A stretch of DNA of 64,000 nucleotides, from the NCBI GenBank assembly GCA_002748355.1, contig PDSF01000033.1, forward strand, positions 1-64,000, read 5' to 3'. The translations under genes were made by a program, and so were the position numbers. The notes under the pieces are model-generated. The model did no database searches and was not told where the DNA came from. It worked only from the letters and a program-made list of their open reading frames with translations. Shown here one piece after another: positions 34,127 to 42,275 of the stretch (position 1 is the stretch's first letter; each line of letters starts with the position of its first letter). The stretch is from Planctomycetota bacterium. GTDB taxonomy: Bacteria > Planctomycetota > UBA1135 > GCA-002748355.

Positions 34127-34831
34127 GTGCCCAGGCATCTACAGCCGTACGCTGGCTGCGTGCATAGCTACTCCGCCCGCCACCTCGACCCTGACGAAGC
34201 CCGTGCCTATCGCTCCAAGTTCGAGCGCAGTTGGACGCGAAGGCTCAGTCACAAGCGTGAACGCAAGCTGATCCTTCGTGCCTACGGCAAAGCGAGGCAC
34301 CTGGCCCCGCTCCAGCCTCGCGTCCTCGATTACCCCTGTGGCGCGGGCCGGTTCTCGCCGGCCTTCGCCAGTAGCGCCGGCGAGTTCACCATCGCCGACC
34401 ACTCCCCGGCAATGATAGAGCTGGCCAAGGAGGCTCTCGGCGCTTCCGGCTTCGACCTTAGCCGCCTCCACAGCGTAGTTGGCGACGCCCGCGAGATGCC
34501 CCTGGACGAGGAGAGCATCGATCTAGCCTGCTGCATTCGACTGCTGCACCACTTCAAGGAGCAAGACGACCGTTTGCGCATCCTCCGTGGCTTCCGGCGC
34601 GTCTGCCGCGGCCCCCTGGTCTGCACCTACCTATCTGCAGACTCTCCCAAACAGTGGATACACCAGCTGCGTTGCCAGCTGGAACGCAGGGAGAGTCGTC
34701 GCAGTACCCTAAGCGCCCAAGAGCTCGCGACCGAGGCCCAAGCCGCCGGCTATCGCTTGGCCCAGACCTGGTCGCTCAGCGGCTGGTTCTCCGGCCAATG
34801 CGTAGCCCTCTTGACCCCGATGACCCGCTAA
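34127..34831 (+). CDS. Class I SAM-dependent methyltransferase
   Basis: Soluble methyltransferase of about 234 aa, or 223 aa from GTG 34160. Motif I is VLDYPCGAGRFS, the second-strand acidic residue is in TIADHSP, then VVGDAREMPLDEESIDLACCI (read in parts) and LLHHFKEQDDR complete the UbiE/Methyltransf_11 pattern. Both candidate starts are GTG and the ribosome binding site is unclear. The gene stops 2 nt before the next ATG, indicating translational coupling with the WaaP-like gene. A lipid, quinone or sugar substrate is possible; the glycan context favours a surface-glycan or lipid-linked substrate. Confidence 0.87.
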   Translation: MPRHLQPYAGCVHSYSARHLDPDEARAYRSKFERSWTRRLSHKRERKLILRAYGKARHLAPLQPRVLDYPCGAGRFSPAFASSAGEFTIADHSPAMIELAKEALGASGFDLSRLHSVVGDAREMPLDEESIDLACCIRLLHHFKEQDDRLRILRGFRRVCRGPLVCTYLSADSPKQWIHQLRCQLERRESRRSTLSAQELATEAQAAGYRLAQTWSLSGWFSGQCVALLTPMTR

Positions 34832-34833
34832 CG

Positions 34834-35487
34834 ATGCAGCCGATCTGGCAAGAGGAAGCCGCGAGGAAGCTCTTCGCCGATCACGGGCTATCCACTCTCG
34901 ACCAGCTCTGCGCCTACGAAGGCGGCGAACTCATCACCACCGCACGCACGCGAGCCCTTCGTCGCATCCAGCTCGGGGACGATTGCTTCTACGTCAAAAC
35001 CCAAGAGCTCAGTCCAAAGCGCCTGCCTTTACGCAAATACCCCAGCTATCTCTTCAAAGGCTCGCCACTCACTCGGGAAGCCCATGCTCTCGACGCACTC
35101 GGCGCACTTGGGCTTCGTGTCCCCCAGCTCATCGCATCCGGCGAAGAGCGTCGTGCCGGCCTTCCGCGCCGCGCGGTACTCATCACTCGGGAGTTACCAA
35201 AGCACCTCAACCTCGTGCGCTATCTCGCAGCCTGTGAGGAGAAAGCGCTGCGGCTCCGCGCCTGCGATTTTGCCGAGCAACTACTGCGCTCCCTCCACAA
35301 GCGGGGCTACGTCCTACTGGGCGCCAAGTACCGCAACCTACTCGTCCCCACTGCAGGACCGCAAACGCCTGAGGAGATCGCCCTCGTGGACCAGCCATCC
35401 TTTCGGGAAACCCGATCGGAGCGGCTTCGAAACAAGGACCTACGCCTGCTCCTCCAGGATCGCCAGCGATACGGGAGGCTCGGATGA
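34834..35487 (+). CDS. WaaP/Kdo-kinase-like protein with degenerate catalytic loop
   Basis: A 217-aa protein resembling the lipopolysaccharide (heptose/Kdo) kinase family. The N lobe has strand pairs with a possible ATP lysine (CFYVKTQEL), and the helical C lobe begins LRACDFAEQLLRSLHKRGY. Where the family has the HRD catalytic loop before xxN, this protein reads VLLGAKYRN, so the His and Asp are missing. The later Asp of the DFG-like position may survive in ALVDQP. It could be an inactive kinase fold or a diverged enzyme. The ATG at 34834 follows the methyltransferase stop by 2 nt; its stop overlaps the next gene by 4 nt. Confidence 0.7.
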   Translation: MQPIWQEEAARKLFADHGLSTLDQLCAYEGGELITTARTRALRRIQLGDDCFYVKTQELSPKRLPLRKYPSYLFKGSPLTREAHALDALGALGLRVPQLIASGEERRAGLPRRAVLITRELPKHLNLVRYLAACEEKALRLRACDFAEQLLRSLHKRGYVLLGAKYRNLLVPTAGPQTPEEIALVDQPSFRETRSERLRNKDLRLLLQDRQRYGRLG

Positions 35488-36824
35488 GCCTTAACATGCG
35501 GCGTATTCTGCTCGTGCTGGCCCTGATCGCAGCCGGAGTTCTCATCGTACGTTCGACGCGCAAAGCTCGCGGCCCCATCGAACGCAACCGCATCTTTGCC
35601 GCCGACCTGTGGAGCGGTCAGCAGCCCTATAGCCCACACCCCGAACTCGGTTACCAGCGTCCGGTACACGCGCCTTACCCGCCATCCTACGGCGTAGTCA
35701 TGGGCTGGCAGTTGCTCCTGCCAACGACCGCCGTGCGGGTGATTTGGTCCCTGCTGCAAATCGCCTTGCTGGTCGTGCTTTTTCGCCATCTAGCACGGTG
35801 GTGGAACAGCTGCATCGGGACTCGCGGTCCACCCGTCGCCGTCATACTGGCAAGCATCATGCTCGCCTCCCGCTACCTCCTCCGCGACATGGCTGGTGGT
35901 GGCGCCAACCTCGTCTTCGGCTGCCTCGTTTGCCTGACCTGCTTGCGCCCTGGAGAGAAGAACGGAGAGGATGCTCACCCGTGGCGAGGCGTCTTACTGG
36001 GCCTGGTCTTGGCAGCAAAGCCAACCCCGCTGTTCTTTCTGCCATGGCTCTTGCTGCGAGGCCGATACCGGACCGTTGCCTTCAGCATCCTGACCGCCGC
36101 CCTCCTGCACGCGAGCCCAGCCCTACTCCTGGGTCTTGATGGCTGGCGAGAAGCCTATGGGCGTTGGCTTGAGGGAGCCTGGCTGTTCTCGACACAGACA
36201 GACAGCTTCGCACCGGCAGCTCTCGGATTCCCAGGTTTTGAATACAACCAGTGGATGCACCAGTCACTGCGCTTCATGTGCTCACGCTTCCTCGGCACGG
36301 TGCCTGACTATGCGGTGATCGATAGCCCACTGTTCTTTTCTGGAGCCGGTCTCGCTCCCTCTACCGTTGCCCTGGTCACGCGTCTGCTCTCCGCCGCTCT
36401 GACACTTGGAGTCTTCGGCTGGCTCTGGGCACGCCGCCGCGAGGAATCCGGCTGGGGAGAAGCCCTGGGCTTCTGCGCCCTCGTCTGCCTGACCAATCTG
36501 ATTTCACCCATCGTTTGGAAGTCGTACTGGGTGCAAGCCATCCCCGTCTTCTTCGTCCTCCTGGCGATCGTCGCCAGCCGCCTCCGGCAACAGCGGCAGC
36601 TCGCCGCCCTACTCATCCTTTACTTCCTTTGCTGCGTTGCCCTGTCGGGTGACATCGTTGGCAAGCACGGCAAAGAACTGCTGCAGTCGCTCTACATCGT
36701 GCCCGCCTTCGGGCTAGCCCTGCTCCTCTCTTGCGGCCAAGTACTCTGGAAACAGCCCTGGCTCGGGGACAGTGACGCAGGAGGCCTACAAGTCGAAGCG
36801 AGTAACTCAACGACGACGGAGTAA
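35484..36824 (+). CDS. Polytopic GT87/DUF2029-type glycosyltransferase
   Basis: Integral-membrane protein of 446 aa with about nine to eleven hydrophobic segments. After the first segment an acidic-aromatic loop (FAADLWSGQQPYSPHPELGY, read in parts) matches the Asp-containing loop of GT-C enzymes of the DUF2029/PimE group, which use polyprenyl-phosphate sugars as donors. The conserved AAKPTPLFFLPW lies mid-protein. Its ATG overlaps the WaaP-like gene stop (ATGA). Its last 18 bp overlap the convergent glycosyltransferase gene on the other strand. The exact sugar and acceptor are unknown. Confidence 0.82.
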   Translation: MSLNMRRILLVLALIAAGVLIVRSTRKARGPIERNRIFAADLWSGQQPYSPHPELGYQRPVHAPYPPSYGVVMGWQLLLPTTAVRVIWSLLQIALLVVLFRHLARWWNSCIGTRGPPVAVILASIMLASRYLLRDMAGGGANLVFGCLVCLTCLRPGEKNGEDAHPWRGVLLGLVLAAKPTPLFFLPWLLLRGRYRTVAFSILTAALLHASPALLLGLDGWREAYGRWLEGAWLFSTQTDSFAPAALGFPGFEYNQWMHQSLRFMCSRFLGTVPDYAVIDSPLFFSGAGLAPSTVALVTRLLSAALTLGVFGWLWARRREESGWGEALGFCALVCLTNLISPIVWKSYWVQAIPVFFVLLAIVASRLRQQRQLAALLILYFLCCVALSGDIVGKHGKELLQSLYIVPAFGLALLLSCGQVLWKQPWLGDSDAGGLQVEASNSTTTE

Positions 36825-38126
36825 GAGCAGGCGATCCGAAGAGTTCCTCTTTCGCAGCTCCGGCGGCAAGCTCACGGCACGGAAGATCTGCGCGAACTCC
36901 GTCGCCAGCTGGCGGCGCCCTTCGCGCTTGGCCCCGAACACGACGACGCGCACCCTTTCCTGCGCCAGGAGAGGCCGCAGCCTTTGCACAGTCCATTCCG
37001 CCGGAGGCGGCGGCGGCACCCCAGCCGCCCACGCCACCCGCGGCATGTCTGTCAGCAGCTCCCCGGGAAGGAGAGATTCCTCTCGGAGGCTTTCACCCAA
37101 CATAAGTTCGACAAGCTTATCTGAGCGCGGCGGCTTCCACAGATCCCGGACACTCAAAACAGAGGCCCCTATGGCAACGGCCCAGCAGAGGCTGCGCACG
37201 AAACGGCTTCGCGAGAACTCACGTAGAAAGCAGGCCGCCAACAGCACCAGCAGCGGCAGCTGACTCTGGAAGAAGCGGGGCTTGACTTGGAAGCTCAACT
37301 GCGCCAGCTGCAGCAAGGCAAAGGCCAGCCCCAGGCGCCAAGCGCCTCCAGGAAGCTGTCGCCGGCACAGCAGCAACCCGAACAGAGCAAAGGGCATCCA
37401 CAGGAGATCCGTGCCCCGAAGCGCTGCCTCAGGCCAAGCGAGTAGACGCTCAAGCAAGGGCTGCTGATCGACGAAGTCCAAGCCATAAAAGCCGAGTAGC
37501 GGCGTCAGCGTGAAGTCCCCGGTCGCAATCCAGCGCAGCACCGGTTCACCGAGAGCAACGCAGATGGCGAGCAGGGAAGCAAGCACACGGCGCCGCGAGA
37601 GACCAAGTAAAAGCGCGCCCAAGGCAGCGGCCTCGGGACGCACCCAATACGCAAGCCCCAAAAGCAGAGCGCCCGCGAGCATTCTCTCAGAGGCCCAGAG
37701 CACGACAAAGCCCGCGATCAGCAGGAGAAACAAAGGCTCGGCATAAGCCTCGGCCGCGAAGCGAACCGCTGTCGGCGCCGCGATGAGCAACAAGGCCATA
37801 GGCAGACGCAGAGGCGGCAGCGCGTAGGCATAGAGCAAGCGGAGCAGCAGGTAGACCGCTCCGGCCCCCGCCAAGGCATTGAGGATTTCGGCAGCGTGAA
37901 GCTCCCCCATCCCTACTGCGACCAACGGCGCCAACGCCAGCCCATACCCAGCCGGCAAAGCCGTCGCAAAGCCCTCGGCCCATGCCCCGCGTGCGAAGCA
38001 GCTGGCCTGCCACAGGTACTGAACACCGTCGTTGGACGGAACATCCACCAGCAGCCCATGCAGGAGCCGAAGCCCAAGCGCTAGACCGCTAAGTAGCCAA
38101 AGCTGGCGAGCCTCAGCCCTTCCCAT
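36807..38126 (-). CDS. Polytopic GT-C type glycosyltransferase (ArnT/GT39-like)
   Basis: Membrane protein of about 439 aa with ten or more hydrophobic segments in the first 320 residues and a soluble, Arg-rich C-terminal domain. The first loop (VDVPSNDGVQYLWQAS) carries the acidic residue expected of GT-C enzymes that use lipid-linked sugar donors. The alternative start is a GTG at 38141; either way the gene start overlaps the end of the prenyltransferase gene. The 3' end overlaps the convergent GT87 gene by 18 bp. Partnership with the UbiA-type enzyme suggests use of a decaprenyl-phosphate sugar. Confidence 0.78.
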   Translation of the reverse strand: MGRAEARQLWLLSGLALGLRLLHGLLVDVPSNDGVQYLWQASCFARGAWAEGFATALPAGYGLALAPLVAVGMGELHAAEILNALAGAGAVYLLLRLLYAYALPPLRLPMALLLIAAPTAVRFAAEAYAEPLFLLLIAGFVVLWASERMLAGALLLGLAYWVRPEAAALGALLLGLSRRRVLASLLAICVALGEPVLRWIATGDFTLTPLLGFYGLDFVDQQPLLERLLAWPEAALRGTDLLWMPFALFGLLLCRRQLPGGAWRLGLAFALLQLAQLSFQVKPRFFQSQLPLLVLLAACFLREFSRSRFVRSLCWAVAIGASVLSVRDLWKPPRSDKLVELMLGESLREESLLPGELLTDMPRVAWAAGVPPPPPAEWTVQRLRPLLAQERVRVVVFGAKREGRRQLATEFAQIFRAVSLPPELRKRNSSDRLLLLRRR

Positions 38127-38985
38127 AAACGACCCAGACACTGACGCCGAACCAAGCGAAGGTATTGATCAGTAGCTGCAGATCCTTCAAGAGCAGCTTG
38201 GTGGGGTTGCCGCCTTCGGAGCGCTGATGCACGAGGTAGAGATAGCGAAAAATCCCGAACACAACGAAAGGCACCGTGAACACTAGGTTGGGGCCGAAGT
38301 GCGCGATCGTCGCCGGCGACACCGTATACGCCGCATAAGCGAGCACGGTCATCGCGCCTAGCGGAGCGATCATCTGGTCGAGGTAGGCGACGGAGTAATC
38401 GCGTAAAGACTGACGATGCCCCGTGGACTCCTCGCCAAGCAGGGATAACTCGTGCCGGCGTTTGGCAAAGGCCAGCAGCAGAGCGACGAAGAAGGTGCAC
38501 AAGGTAAGCCACGGCGAGACCGGCACGCCAATCGCCTCGCCTCCGGCGTAGACGCGGAGCAAAAAGCCGATCGCGATACACATCGCATCGAGCACGACCA
38601 TGTGCTTGAGCCGGAGCGAATAGGCAATATTGATGACCCAGTAGACCAATGGCCAGATCAGGAAGCCGCCGATGTAGGCGAGAGCCAAACCGCCAGCGAC
38701 CAGCACCAAGGAGGCGCTTTGAGCCAGAGGGCGAGCTAGGCGGCCACTGGGAAGCGGCCTTTTGCATTTTTCTGGATGCTGACGATCTCGCTCGACATCG
38801 AGCAGATCGTTCATCAGATAAATCGCAGAAGCCACGAGGCCGAAGCTCACAAAGGCCAGCATCGCACGTCCAGCAGCCTCGAACTCGATGAGCTTCTCGG
38901 CAAAGACCAGAGGCGCAAAGACCAATAGGTTCTTGATCCACTGATAGAGGCGCATCGTCTCTAGCAGGGCGAGGAAGCTCTTCAT
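38113..38985 (-). CDS. UbiA-family decaprenyl-phosphate phosphoribosyltransferase-like enzyme
   Basis: Prenyltransferase of 290 aa with about eight membrane segments. The UbiA Asp-rich motif is present as MNDLLDVERDRQHPEK (Asn59, Asp60, Asp63, Asp67), followed by KRPLPSG. This pattern fits DPPR synthase (mycobacterial Rv3806c type), which joins PRPP to decaprenyl phosphate on the way to decaprenylphosphoryl-arabinose, more closely than quinone prenyltransferases. The DprE1/E2 epimerase genes are not in the window. The neighbouring GT-C gene overlaps its 3' end by about 14 bp. The substrate is inferred from motif similarity. Confidence 0.85.
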   Translation of the reverse strand: MKSFLALLETMRLYQWIKNLLVFAPLVFAEKLIEFEAAGRAMLAFVSFGLVASAIYLMNDLLDVERDRQHPEKCKRPLPSGRLARPLAQSASLVLVAGGLALAYIGGFLIWPLVYWVINIAYSLRLKHMVVLDAMCIAIGFLLRVYAGGEAIGVPVSPWLTLCTFFVALLLAFAKRRHELSLLGEESTGHRQSLRDYSVAYLDQMIAPLGAMTVLAYAAYTVSPATIAHFGPNLVFTVPFVVFGIFRYLYLVHQRSEGGNPTKLLLKDLQLLINTFAWFGVSVWVVYGKG

Positions 38986-39003
38986 AAGGCCCTCTTTACA
39001 TCC

Positions 39004-39576
39004 TCACTTTTGCGCCAATCCGGCTCGATGGCAGAGATAGCGAGCCAGCTCCTCCGGCAGGAGGGGCAGGACGGGGCGCTGCAACTCTGCGGACCTTTCC
39101 TGCCTCGCGTCCGCATCGGCATCCCAGCTGATCGCAACGATGTCCGCAGGATCCTCTCCACGCCAAAGATCCTCCGGCCAAGCTCCCCTCACCACTCGCA
39201 ACTTCGGCAAGCCCGGCTGACTAAAGAAGCCTTCGCAGAGCACCAGGTCCGGCGCACCCGCTGGGCAGGCGAAGAGCCATTCGGCAAGCTCTCGCGCCTG
39301 AGCTCTACGAGCATCCGTAGCCGGACGCGGATCAAGAAAGATCGTCGCACTACCGGGCCCAACGATGCCCACGAACTTCGCCCCCGCCTCGGCGTGGCGC
39401 CAGGAGTCCTTGCCCGGCGTATCAAGAGCGATGTGGTGATGCGTGGCCTTGAGCACCGCAACACGCAGGCCCTGCCTCGCCAAGACCTCGACCGTAGCGC
39501 TGAGCAAGGTGGTCTTGCCGGTGCCCGAAGGGGCAACGAAGGCCAGGACTCGGTCATTAGTGAGCAAGGGAGACAT
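39004..39576 (-). CDS. mobB: Molybdopterin-guanine dinucleotide biosynthesis protein MobB
   Basis: P-loop GTPase-like adaptor assisting MobA in molybdenum cofactor maturation. It is 190 aa from ATG 39576. Walker A is APSGTGKTTLL (residues 15-25); then KATHHH and the family DTPGKDSWRH motif. FLDPRPATD and LVLCEGFF are in the expected positions. It ends 18 bp before the UbiA gene on the same strand. No other molybdenum cofactor gene is present in the window. Confidence 0.9.
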   Translation of the reverse strand: MSPLLTNDRVLAFVAPSGTGKTTLLSATVEVLARQGLRVAVLKATHHHIALDTPGKDSWRHAEAGAKFVGIVGPGSATIFLDPRPATDARRAQARELAEWLFACPAGAPDLVLCEGFFSQPGLPKLRVVRGAWPEDLWRGEDPADIVAISWDADADARQERSAELQRPVLPLLPEELARYLCHRAGLAQK

Positions 39577-39637
39577 TGGCGAAGAGCTTATCGAGCAGCG
39601 GGCAGATTTCGCAGGCGGCATCCCGCAGAATGCCGAC

Positions 39638-40417
39638 ATGCGCGCCCTGCTGCACAAGGAGCTGGGGACTGGGCCCCATCTCGCCTACATCCCAGGTATC
39701 GATGGAACAGGGGAGCTTCTGCTCGATACCGCGAATCGCCTGGCTAAGCACTGGCATGTGCTCTGCCTGCGCTACGTCGGCAAAGGCGAGGACAGCTACG
39801 AGGCTCTGGCCAACAGCGTCCTCCAAGTCCTCGAGCAAGCCGGGGTTCAGGACGCAGTCCTCGTCGCCGAGTCCTTCGGCGGCGGCCTTGCCCTGCAGGT
39901 GGCACTGACGGACCCCTCACGAGTGCGAGCGCTAATGATCGTCAACAGCTTCTGCTACTGCCTGCGACGACTGCGCCTGGCCTTGACCCGCCTCAGCGCC
40001 CCTCTGGCCCAGGGCCCGCTCTTCCGCCTTGGCCGCCGCTACTTCGGATCCGCAGCGCTGATCGGCAAAGACGCCACAGACGAGGAGCGGCGCCTCTTCC
40101 ACAGCAAATCCGGGACCGCCCTCGATGCTGCCTACCGCCGACGCCTGGGAATGATCCCGCGGCTCGACCTGCGGGCGCGGCTCGCAGAGATCCAGCAGCC
40201 AGTGCAGCTGATCGCCGCCGGCCGTGACCGGGTCGTCGACTCCTATGCTTCGGCAGAACTCATGCTCGCTGGCCTGCCGAACGCCGAACTCCGTCGCCTG
40301 CCCGAGTCCGGCCACCTGGTTCTGCCACTGAGCGCCCACCCCTGGGTGGACTGGCTCGAAGAGCTGGAAGGACGCGCAAGTACTCTGGCGAGTGGCGGCC
40401 AGCCAGCGCAAAGCTGA
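39638..40417 (+). CDS. Alpha/beta hydrolase
   Basis: Hydrolase of 259 aa. The nucleophile is Ser79 in VAESFGGGLA, the oxyanion region lies after the first strand (YIPGIDGTG), the acid is probably the Asp in AAGRDRVVDS, and the His is in PESGHLV, giving a complete triad. A GTG at 39560 would extend the N-terminus but would overlap the divergent mobB gene. The substrate is unknown; an ester or acyl group is likely. It converges with the next gene, and nested hairpins lie at their ends. Confidence 0.87.
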   Translation: MRALLHKELGTGPHLAYIPGIDGTGELLLDTANRLAKHWHVLCLRYVGKGEDSYEALANSVLQVLEQAGVQDAVLVAESFGGGLALQVALTDPSRVRALMIVNSFCYCLRRLRLALTRLSAPLAQGPLFRLGRRYFGSAALIGKDATDEERRLFHSKSGTALDAAYRRRLGMIPRLDLRARLAEIQQPVQLIAAGRDRVVDSYASAELMLAGLPNAELRRLPESGHLVLPLSAHPWVDWLEELEGRASTLASGGQPAQS

Positions 40418-40437
40418 GCCGCCACTCGCAGGCGGCT
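40388..40437. terminator. Overlapping inverted repeats at convergent gene ends
   Basis: A 12-bp perfect stem (GCGAGTGGCGGC at 40388-40399 with its complement at 40418-40429, 18-nt loop) shares bases with a 7-bp stem (AGCCGCC at 40417-40423 with GGCGGCT at 40431-40437). The two cannot form together. Both stop codons of the convergent genes are included. No T-run is present; probably a bidirectional transcript end. Confidence 0.55.
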
Positions 40438-41869
40438 ACTCGCTGCCCGCCGCCTCGTCCTCTTTCTTCTGCTCGATGGCCTCGCGGAAGTTGCCGCGCT
40501 CCTCAGGCTCGGCAGCCCGCCAGCGCCCGGATTTTTGGCGCTGGCGCACGTTCGGCGGCGGCATGACCACGCTGGTGACATGGCGGCCGTCGGGGGAAAA
40601 CACGTGCACCCGGCCCTTCCTGCCAATCACGACGATGGTCTGCTCTTCGGTATCCACGAAGAGGTGGTGATCGCGAGCGCTGCGCGCCTCGGGGAAGGCC
40701 AGCTGCGTCGGCCGCTGCCCCTCACGCTCCCGCGAGTGGTCGGTCTTGCGTTCGCGGTTCTTGGCCGTGGTGCCCAGGCGCCGCACGAGATCGCGTAGCT
40801 CGGAGAGCACTTCCTCTTCGAGATCGAAGTCCTCGCCAGCGGCCTGCCGGCCAGCAAGGCGCTGGCCCAGGGCATCGAGGTCCTGCTGGAAGCGGCGCAG
40901 ATGCCGAACAACCCCGAACTCCGGCAGATCAAAGAGATCCACGGCGCAGACTGGATGTGCCAGCAAGCGGAGTTTGCCGTCGCCGTCGTCGCGGCGAACG
41001 ACCTGCACGGTCAGGGCTACGCGGCGGCCCTCCTCTCCCGACTCGAAGAGCCCCATCATCGCCTGCCCAACCAACGGGTGGGGCGAGGCCGCAGGATCAA
41101 AGGCCGGGGTTAGCCCCTCGGTCACGACACTACCCTTCTCGAGGAAGCTCACAGCGCCTTCGCGGCCAGCCAAGAACTCGTCGACCGACTCGTGCTTGCG
41201 CTCGATCGCCAGCGTCACGAGATCGGCGAAGCGCGGCCGCCCCTCGAGGCCGTAGCCAACGAGGACCTGGCGGGGATCGTCGGGGCGGGCGTACGGAGCA
41301 TCGAAGCTGCCCTTGTCGAAGCACCAGGTGCGCCCGGGCACGAGCAGACCGGCCTCGACGACATTGCGCTCCAGTCGATCGCGAAGCGCACTGGTAAAGC
41401 GCTTCGCGGTGTCGCTCAGATCGTTGCGGCGCAGCGGCACCGGCACCTCAAGCTCCAGCACCGGACTCTCCTCGCGGCTCTTCGGTGCCAAGCCGCCAGC
41501 GCGCTTGCGCAGCTCGAGATAGGCGCTCGCGAGCAGACTCATGGCTTCGCGCACCTGCTCTTCGGGCGCCTTGGCCTTGCCGCGCGGCTTCGGCGCCGCT
41601 TCGCTGGCCTCGCTAGCTGGGCGCTTCTTGCGGCGGCGCTTTCGCGGCTTTTTCTCGCCATCGGCCTTGGGCTTCTTGCCTTGCCCGGCTACCTGCTCGG
41701 CTCCTTGCTCGGAAGCTGAGCCGGACTCCGGCTGGGCTGCTTTGGCACTGGCCTCAGCATCTTCGGGGCTCTTGGGAGCATCCGCCTGGGAAGCTCCCTC
41801 GCTCGGCGCTGGGGCCTCCGCGGGGTTCTGCAACGCCGCGTTCTCGTCTGGCCGTTCCTGTTCGGTCAT
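40436..41869 (-). CDS. Hypothetical protein with disordered, Lys/Arg-rich N-terminus
   Basis: Not assigned. From ATG 41869 (AGGAG about 8 nt upstream) the product is 477 aa. The first 55 residues are Ala/Glu/Pro-rich and low-complexity. Next comes a strongly basic patch (KKPRKRRRKKRP) like nucleic-acid-binding tails of ribosome-associated or RNA-binding proteins. Residues about 95-430 look folded, with VLELEVPVPLRR, FADLVTLAIERKHESVDEFL and VFSPDGRHVTSVVMPPPNVR near the end. The C-terminal segment is charged. There is no signal peptide or membrane segment. It converges with the hydrolase gene. Confidence 0.75.
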   Translation of the reverse strand: MTEQERPDENAALQNPAEAPAPSEGASQADAPKSPEDAEASAKAAQPESGSASEQGAEQVAGQGKKPKADGEKKPRKRRRKKRPASEASEAAPKPRGKAKAPEEQVREAMSLLASAYLELRKRAGGLAPKSREESPVLELEVPVPLRRNDLSDTAKRFTSALRDRLERNVVEAGLLVPGRTWCFDKGSFDAPYARPDDPRQVLVGYGLEGRPRFADLVTLAIERKHESVDEFLAGREGAVSFLEKGSVVTEGLTPAFDPAASPHPLVGQAMMGLFESGEEGRRVALTVQVVRRDDGDGKLRLLAHPVCAVDLFDLPEFGVVRHLRRFQQDLDALGQRLAGRQAAGEDFDLEEEVLSELRDLVRRLGTTAKNRERKTDHSREREGQRPTQLAFPEARSARDHHLFVDTEEQTIVVIGRKGRVHVFSPDGRHVTSVVMPPPNVRQRQKSGRWRAAEPEERGNFREAIEQKKEDEAAGSE

Positions 41870-42275
41870 GTCCTGCTCCTGGGTCGCGGGCTGGACCGCG
41901 CCCCAGAATGCTGGGCGGGAAGCCGCGAGTTTTCGAGGGGGAGAGGGTAGCGACGCCCCGAGACGGCAGCACGCGGAAATAGCCCGCGGACTCGCGTTTG
42001 GCCTTGGATCAAGCCGAGAAACGGGTCCTGACAGCGAAGCGAGCGAGCGGGAGAGAGGATTGAGCGGCGATCGCGCGTGAGTCGCCGCTCCCCCCGTCCC
42101 AGCGAACAGCCCCCCAACCGTCGCCGGTCCTTGCCGCCATGCACAGAGTCCCCCAACTCCTACAGGCGGTTGGTAGAGGCTCCCTTCCCCCGCGCGACCT
42201 CTACCAGGGTCCCGGCCTTTCACCGGGTAGCGCCCTCGACCCCGAAGGGGAGAGCGTCAGACAGAGTATTTTGAT
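41870..42275. other. Intergenic region, 406 bp
   Basis: GC-rich sequence upstream of the basic hypothetical gene and downstream of the gene at 42276. Open frames extend across it only because stops are rare at this base composition; none has a ribosome binding site or recognisable product. Confidence 0.6.

Noticed and set aside
33452..34138. A 228-codon minus-strand frame opposite the end of ugd and the small membrane protein gene
   Set aside because: Antisense to a clear UDP-glucose dehydrogenase; the plus-strand small frame has the better ribosome binding site.
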